Assembly (NCBI RefSeq): GCF_010093535.1
Contig: NW_022985182.1
Span: 165,253 to 229,252 of the forward strand
Source of the DNA: Lindgomyces ingoldianus
Lineage: Eukaryota; Ascomycota; Dothideomycetes; Pleosporales; Lindgomycetaceae
Length of the DNA stretch: 64,000 nucleotides
Direction: 5' to 3'
The first letter of the stretch is position 1. Every line of letters starts with the position of its first letter. The notes below the pieces were generated by a model. That model was not told the DNA's origin, did not search any database, and worked only from the letters and a program-made list of their open reading frames with translations. Both the position numbers and the translations under genes were made by a program. This document shows positions 57,340 to 64,000 of this stretch, piece after piece.

Positions 57340-59395
57340 TGAAGACTTCCTTTCCTGTTCTAAGTTCCTCGGCTTGTAAAAGGAAGGGAAGATTGTGGAG
57401 GGGGTGGACAAAACAAGCCTTTACCTCGTAAAACTAACCCACAAAAGTGAAAACGATGAACTTGACAATGCCTCTCCTAGGGTATATAATGCTTGTTTAT
57501 GGTGCAGTTAATCTGGGGCTGAGGCATTCGGCGCCTCGGCAGGAGGCAAAATCCGCATACCGATATTCACGTGACTTTACCACCGAGATTCCGAACAGTC
57601 CTTTGAAAGCCCACGACAGGGGGTAACGTAATACAACATGGCGGTGCAAAATGGAGCGTATAATGGTGATTCGGTGCGATTGGTGAATGGTCTGTTGGCC
57701 TTGTCGATGAAAAGGAGCTTTATTGTATCCTCCGAGTGCCTGCAGGGTTCATCAGTCGCTAGTACCTCGTTTCATTTCACCAAAGACATATTTCCTTAAT
57801 CTTGCCTCATCCCAATGCATCAGCTTAATACATAAGCTACCACTTAGTACAAATGATGAGAGGTTGAAGCTGAGAGAGGTGAAGCATAGGATTGAAAGGG
57901 ATGGCAGGAGTTAGCTAGAGAGGAAATGTCACAAGTTGAGGTTGCAAGGGAGGAATCGTGAGTCACGATGGTAGGCTAATTTTAAGAGCATGAAACCCTA
58001 GGCATTCTATGTTCTTGTAAGTTTTCTGTACTTGACCAGAGTGTTGATGCGTAACTACTGTGCAACGAAAGGAGGTATTATTAATGTCTGGTATTTTCTC
58101 TTCATCTGGTGCGAGAGCAGGTTTAATTTAGCCCCACTCGTTTGCTAGCACTTGCTCCGTTAAAGTTTTCGAGTAATAACCCTCTCGATAAAGTCGTCCA
58201 ACTTGCACAAACATCCATAGTCACTCGCGAAATCAGCTACTGTCCTAGCACAGTTTAACCAGCCTGTAAGTGAAAGTCTTGACACCCTACCTTACATGCA
58301 TATTCAGTGAAGCACTACATTCATAGACGCGTGATTCCCTACGGTCTAAGAGGATACTTCTATCACTTAGGCGGGCATGAGTACAGCTTGAGATCACAAG
58401 ACTCTGGCTAGAGAGGGTTGGGCGTCCTCCCTGCGAGTGCGATCGGAGGCGTTCGTCTGCATCTGACGAGGCTTAAGTGGCAAATCTTCAACCCGTGGTG
58501 CAATAAGCAGCGATTCTGTCCCTTAATACCGAGCATGCTCGAAACCTCGATACGACAAATTAGAAAGAAACATATTCACCTCGATCCTTAACCCTGTATT
58601 TGGGATCACCAGTGTCGCAGCGTCGCAAAAGACGCACTGCTTGGCATGGAGTTTGACGGGAGCAGGCTCACTCGGTTTTCGGATTTGCGCTTCGATATGT
58701 TCTCATCACACCGACAGCTTGGTGCGCGCTTAGCCAGAACTGACTTAGCGGCTTACAGGGAATATGCAGAGACCCTCTTTTGCGAAGCTTGATTAGAATA
58801 CAGTCGTGCAAGGGGGGAACGTGGCGTCTCAGTCGTCAGGCAACTTGAGTGTGTTGCGCCAAATTACGACGAAGAAACAGCACTGTAGCTTGAAAAACAG
58901 GCTTCGCCCTTTTGCACGCAACAACAATTTCACTGCGCCTCATTGAGCAGGGCACCTTTGCCGCACGCTGCGAGTGAATCGTGCAACGAATGGCTATGTA
59001 AAGTGCTGCGCCCCAAAATTGCAGCTGGCTTTTCCTAGGCAGCAATTGAACACCATCGGGATATCGTTATCGCTTGCACTGCATGTCACAATCTCTCACC
59101 AAAAGTATCGGACTGAGCAGGGGTGCTTACCGCCTCTTTGTTGCTTCCAGACAGCTCCTTAATTAACTCACGGTGCCCTAAATTGCCTACTTTCGTGGTT
59201 ACACATCTCACCTTCCACTTCCCGTCTGAATCAAGCCAGCTCGCCATGGAATTGGAATATCAGGTCGAAACGACCCGCCGCCGAGACTCGGAATATGCGA
59301 AGACAGTATGGTTCCTCCCCATCTCCGTGTAGTTGCGTCGCTATTTTATGGTTCATATACTGGCTCAGTCAATCTCTATTATTCACTGTACATCT
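57340..59395. other. Gene-free stretch before the Helitron
   Basis: The promoter side of the transporter gene and about 2 kb with only short frames. A small frame at 59,246-59,332 (MELEYQVETTRRRDSEYAKT) has a good ATG context (GCCATGG) and lies just before the AT-rich element, so it might be the start of a gene cut by the insertion. Evidence is weak. Confidence 0.5.
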
Positions 59396-60329
59396 TGCCA
59401 AGCCTTTTCTCTTATTAGTTTAAAAAAGGGCTAGATTAATGTCTAATTAGCCTATAAAACTTTCTACTACTTTTGTAAATATTCTAGATTTTTAAGGCAA
59501 ATAAATATATTTTACTAGGTTTATTACTATATTCTAGGTGTTTTAATGCAATATTATAATGCTGTGTTCTGTTATTAGTAGGCTAAAGTTTGCCTTTTTG
59601 TTACTATTTACAGTTTTAAGGTGTTGCTAAGCTAGAATTAGTGTGTTAGCGTCTGTATTCTAGTACTGTCCCCTTTTCTTAGTTATATCTGTCTAATTTT
59701 AGCTAGATATTTGTAGATATCTGCTAACACTGTTACTTAGGCTTAGTATGTCTTTCTAGCCTTACTATAAGGAATGTTAAACCTATTGCCTATTATCTAA
59801 CTTTGCAACTAACTAACGCAGTGCTCTATATAAACATTATTAGTAGTATAGAAGATTTATTTATTTATATCTTTATTTTTTTTTTATTATTACTAAATTG
59901 TCTTAGAGAAAATAACACACTTTTTAAAAAATTAATTCTAACCTACTAACATAAAAAGTATAGTATAACGCTTATAAAGAATAATCTTTTTATTACTAAT
60001 AAATATAAACTATATCTTCTACTTCTTTACATTTAAATGTGTTTAATTCTGTCTTAATTAGTTATATTTCTTTAATATCTACATCTACTTTTTTTTTTAT
60101 TTACTTAAATGTTAATTAGTTTACTTTAACTTTTACACCTTTATTTTCTTTTATTTATTTAAACTCTTAACTTTAGTTAACTTTTTTACTATTTACTATG
60201 TTTTAATATACTTTAATTATATTTACTTTTTAGCTTTTTATATTTTTTAAGCTTAATCTAATTAATACTAAAAAACTATGCCTAGCTGCATATATTATAA
60301 GTGTACTCTACTATTTGCCTATTAATCTT

Positions 60330-62350
60330 AGCCTAATGCGCGATCCTACTGCTATGTGTACAGAATGTAGTGCTTATTATTAGATTAATAAATGTTTAGC
60401 TAGGTTTACTACTAGCTAGCTAAAATATAGGTTTTGCTGCTTTTAAAAAGATATTTATTTAAAGTTTTATTAAAACTTACTAGTTATTATCTAGAGTTTA
60501 TTAAATAGTTTTTATATAAAAAGTGCACATTTTTATAATAATATTTATATATATAATGCTTCTCTAGCTTTTACTTCTACTAATTACACTACTATAGATT
60601 ACAACGTGTGTAGAAATAGTGTTAAGATATTTTAGATTATAGGGGAACTTTACTACTTATAGGGTCTATTAGAGCCTACTTAGGGGGTTGCTGCTAGCTA
60701 CGCGCAGTTATACTTCTATAACTTAGAGTTTACTTTAAGTACTTAGCTGTAGCGCAACTAGAATTTAAACCTAAACCTAACTCTATTATAAGAGCTTATG
60801 CATATGTTAGAGGCAGATGCCTGTAATCTATAGATTTTTATTTATAAAACTGCCTATAAAAGACTAAAAAGGGCTAGGCGTAATAGTTAAAATATTTAGA
60901 TTATTATAAACTCTTAATTAAAGCTTATTATTAAAGCTAGTGCTAACTAATAATAAGAAAATTTGCTAGTTTTAAATAAAGTTACTAGCTTAATTATAAA
61001 GGATTTTAATAAGAGTATAAGTTGCAGTCTAATTTTACATTATTATAATAGTAACAACTCTACTTAATTCTACTTTTAAGTCTGTTCTTCTTATTCTGCC
61101 TATTAGCCTTTTTATTATGTTTTTATGTTTTCTACTAGTTAGCTTAGATTCTTTTTTAGGCTTACACTGCGTAATTCTAATAAAGTCTAGAAGAATCTTT
61201 ATGTTACTAATACTATGTTTTATTAATTTTATCTATTTCCTTAGAGGGGTTGCAACATAGTACCCTTTGCCTATAGCTAATTATTCTAATAGTAGATAAT
61301 AAATTACTAGGCATAAGTTAAATAAAAAGAGCTTTATTAAGTCTATAATAATTAGTTAAAACTCTAAGCAAATCTTTATTAAGGCATTAGTAATGCCTTA
61401 TACTAAGATAATTTTAATGTGTAATTTATTAGTATTTATACTATACTTTCTTTAAGTTATATTAGCAGTAGTTAGTTTATATCTTAGTATTACTAGAATT
61501 TTATAGCTATTATTTAGAAGCTTAGACGCTTTTCTTTATTTATTATATTTACTATAAATCTTAAGTAGCCTAAGATAATAGTAGAACTTAAATAGCTATA
61601 GTGTGCTCTAAATTAGCCTAATATAATTACTTAAATATTTAAGTTATAGCTAGATTTTTTAATAGAGAATATTAAGTTATAGTAAGTGTTTAGTTGCTTT
61701 ACTAGCATTATTTATATAATTAAGTATTAGAAGTAGGGACTTCCCTATGCCTATATTTTACTCTTTATGCACCTAGACAATAGAGATTAGCTTCTATTGC
61801 CTAATTTTATTAATTATGTTATATAGGCTAAGCGTCTAACACAGTTCTAGGATCCTAATAGTATTCTAACTAATATTATTATAAGGTCTATAGTACATAG
61901 TTCTTATAGCAACTTAAATCTATTTACTAGCTGCATGTAAGTGCTTTCTAAGTTAAAGTAGCCTTTTTACTAAAAAAAATTTTTAAAAAATTTTACTATA
62001 AAAACTATAGTAAAAAAAAATAGTTATTTAATTTATTATTAGCAAGATAATAGCTAAGTCTAAATAGTTAAGTATAAATAATATAAAGTTATAGTTAATA
62101 ATTAGTAGATTATTTTTTATAGTTTATTCCTATCTAGGTAATATAATGCGCATGTTAATATAGAAGTCTGCGCATCTATTAAGGCTATTAAATACATTTA
62201 TAAGTATATATATAAGGGCACTAACTAGGTTACTGTTTGTATCTAGAATTAAAACAAAGTTACATCCTACCTACAGCGTTAGTATATTAGCCCTACTAAG
62301 GCAGCATAGCAACTGTTTAGTTTTCTTATACATAGGGAGTAGCCTTTAGT
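60330..62350 (+). pseudogene. Helitron Rep (helicase-like N-terminal domain plus HUH nuclease)
   Basis: The start of the recognisable part is CTECSAYY (ECGALHW-type in intact elements), then AYAQLY-like text reading QLYFYNLEFTLSTQLQRNQN, a following TLLQELMHMLEADACN, then VFMFSTSQLR, PFAYSQLFQQQIINYQAQVK and LYQGISNAL, all parallel to fungal Helitron helicase-like domains. The HUH position reads GLPYAYILLFMHL at about 61,737-61,775, where intact elements have GLPHAHIL. The two-Tyr nuclease motif IKYIYKYIYKGTNQ follows at about 62,185-62,225. The Rep nicks and joins ssDNA during rolling-circle transposition. This copy is not functional. Confidence 0.85.
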
Positions 62351-63199
62351 AGTTTGTCTAGTAATTTATCTGCTAAGAGGACATGTAGTATCCTTCTAAG
62401 ATAATAACAACATAGATGCAGTACACAGTTATATAGAAGGCGCTTAGTTAACTCTAATAGTGTAGTTTTAGTATAATTCCTAGCACACTAATAAGCTGCA
62501 TCTACTATACTAGGACTTTCCTACAGATTACTAGTAGAATTTAGCTACATGTGCTTAGACTTAGTATTACAAAACTGTAATGTTTATTAGGCGTATATAT
62601 TTTTATAGTTTATCTGCAAAGGAGCGCTTTTATTTGTAAATGTTATTAACCTGTATTTTTAGGGCAACTAGCTTTAGTAACCTATGTACTATATAAAGTA
62701 AGCTTTATTTAATGTTTAAAGACACCTATTTAGCTTATAGTTTATTATAAAAAAACTAATTTTAAAATTATATCTTTTAAGAACTTTAACTTACAGCTAC
62801 TAGCTTCTTATTATAATAAATATTTATATAGGCGCTAGTATTTAGTAACATACTTAATCTAGTAGCTATTTAGATAACATTTTATGCTAACTTTTTAGAT
62901 AATCTACCTCTATAAATAGCTTTTATTAATCCTTTTCTTACTAAATCTAAGCTATTATAAGATTATAGCCTATAAATCTTAAACTAGATGCTTCTAGAGT
63001 TATATAGTAAAATGCTATCTTAATTTAGAATGCTAATGCTCTTATATAATTAAATCTTTGTTACTGTTCCTTTCTTAGTACATAAGCAGATGTTATATAA
63101 TAATATTGCTAAGTATACTGCTTTTACTAAGTCCTATAACTAATTAAATTATAGTTAGAAATTAGTGTTTAATACTATTAAGTCTACTATATGTTTAGA

Positions 63200-64000
63200 T
63201 CTAAATAATGCTTAGTTTTTTATTTAAAGCTTTAGTAGTACTAGTAAAACTTTCTTTTATTAAATGTTATGTTTTTAATTTTAGTCTTAGCGTAAGATTG
63301 TTCTCTATGTAGCTTTATCTAGTATTACAGCGCTACTTTTTCTAGGTGGCAGAACTGTGCACTTAAGGTTTAAGATACTTATTAAGATTATAGAGAATTT
63401 CTTTTACATGTTTACTATAAACTCCCTTACTTCTAAGCTGCTTTATAAAACTAGCCTTATTATCTAGGATAAAGTTTCTATGCAGCACTAGTTATATTTT
63501 AAGGCTGTTAATTAAAGTTTTTATAATGTACTATAAAGTAAACTACTTTTTAGTAGCATTTTATTAGTATTTAGTAGTAATTTTTTGCAGATTCTGCTAG
63601 TTATACCTAAAAGTAGCTAGAGTTAAATAGTGTAGGCATGCCTTTAACAGTCCCCCCTCTAGTGTTGTTTTACAGTTCTAACTTTAACTAAGAACATAAG
63701 AATGCACACTAAGGCTATAAATTAGGCTTATATAAACTAGATACTTTCTATATCTAAAGATAAGTAAACACATGTTAATCTGCTTTTTAGTGTCTAAAAG
63801 TTTATCTTTATAAGTTGCTTTTATTTCTATGTGTATTTATTAAATATGCTGTGTGTATTTCTAAACCTTACTATTACTACACGCTTCTTTTAATAGTGCT
63901 GTATCTTTATAGTCTGTAATAAAGTAGTTATAGAGATTAATAATATCCTTTTTAGGCATTTTAAAGGTGACGTCTAGGAATTTATGTCTATAGATAAGGT
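63200..64000 (+). pseudogene. Helitron PIF1-type helicase domain, RIP-decayed, partial
   Basis: The frame reads SSTSKTFFYQML at the P-loop position (GTGKTFLYN in relatives), then QRKIVLYVALSSITALLFLG and GRTVHLRFKI, Walker B-like TSLIIQDKVSMQH (SLIIWDEAPM-type) and NFLQILLVIPKSSQSQIVQA, matching PIF1/Helitron helicase motifs I to III. The Gly to Ser changes in the P-loop and Asp/Glu to Asp/Lys change at Walker B are transitions. It runs off the window end. Confidence 0.85.

Larger units (their letters stand above)
59396..64000 (+). mobile_element. RIP-decayed Helitron (autonomous type), cut by window end
   Basis: AT-rich from about 59,400 to the window end. On the plus strand decayed frames give, in order, a Helitron helicase-like N-terminal domain, a Rep/HUH nuclease region and a PIF1-type helicase, the order of the Rep/Hel protein of rolling-circle Helitrons. 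Stops are TAG/TAA where Gln is expected. The left end could be a TCTCTTAT start near 59,409, since Helitrons begin with TC, but this is a guess. The 3' hairpin and CTRR end lie outside the window. Confidence 0.85.

Noticed and set aside
58836..59045. 69-codon minus-strand frame before the Helitron
   Set aside because: No domain or flanking exon, and composition does not look coding.
1..64000. CRISPR arrays, tRNA or rRNA genes
   Set aside because: No spaced identical repeats, no convincing cloverleaf with a GTTCGANNC arm, no rRNA-like sequence; the organism is a fungus.

Overview
The window is genomic DNA of a filamentous ascomycete (Pezizomycotina; a Leotiomycetes-like gene set is plausible but not proven). 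Protein genes carry short GT-AG introns (about 45-160 bp) and include families typical of these fungi: a DUF6601 membrane protein, a Zn2Cys6 regulator, STAND/NACHT NLR proteins, a CE12 acetylesterase, a secreted intradiol dioxygenase, a laccase ending in DSGL and a DHA2 transporter. The genome is two-speed: gene islands of normal composition alternate with very AT-rich, CTAG/TTAG-rich blocks that bear the mark of repeat-induced point mutation (RIP): decayed frames whose stops are mostly TAG/TAA where Gln is expected, and catalytic residues lost by C-to-T or G-to-A changes.

Layout. 1-14.8 kb: a rearranged nest of at least three Ty1/copia-type copies (two on the minus strand, one on the plus strand) with recognisable integrase, RT and RNase H remnants and unusually GC-rich LTR ends, followed by an unidentified AT-rich repeat. 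14.8-18.3 kb: no convincing gene. 18.3-21.3 kb: a Cys-rich membrane protein and a patatin-like phospholipase. 21.6-27.6 kb: a second AT-rich block with two convergent decayed genes broken by at least 16 short, mutually similar intron-like units; this is the least explained part of the window. 27.6-31.2 kb: no clear gene. 31.2-42.7 kb: DUF6601 protein, a decayed NACHT NLR, an apparently intact PigL_N-NACHT-ankyrin NLR and a Zn2Cys6 factor. 42.9-57.4 kb: DUF4149/TMEM205-like protein, rhamnogalacturonan acetylesterase, extracellular dioxygenase, GNAT acetyltransferase, a decayed DUF6594 gene, an unknown small gene, a laccase divergent from a small secreted protein, and an MFS exporter. 59.4-64 kb: a RIP-decayed Helitron (HUH Rep domain then PIF1 helicase), cut by the window end.

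How it fits together. The 43-57 kb island looks like a plant-biomass and aromatics set: pectin deacetylation, phenol oxidation, ring cleavage and export. These are separate single genes, not a proven cluster. The 19-40 kb part is rich in non-self-recognition type genes (patatin, two NLRs) next to repeat compartments, as is common for fungal NLR repertoires. Exon structures were read by eye from frame continuity, splice consensus and remembered family patterns; no alignment or transcript data were available.
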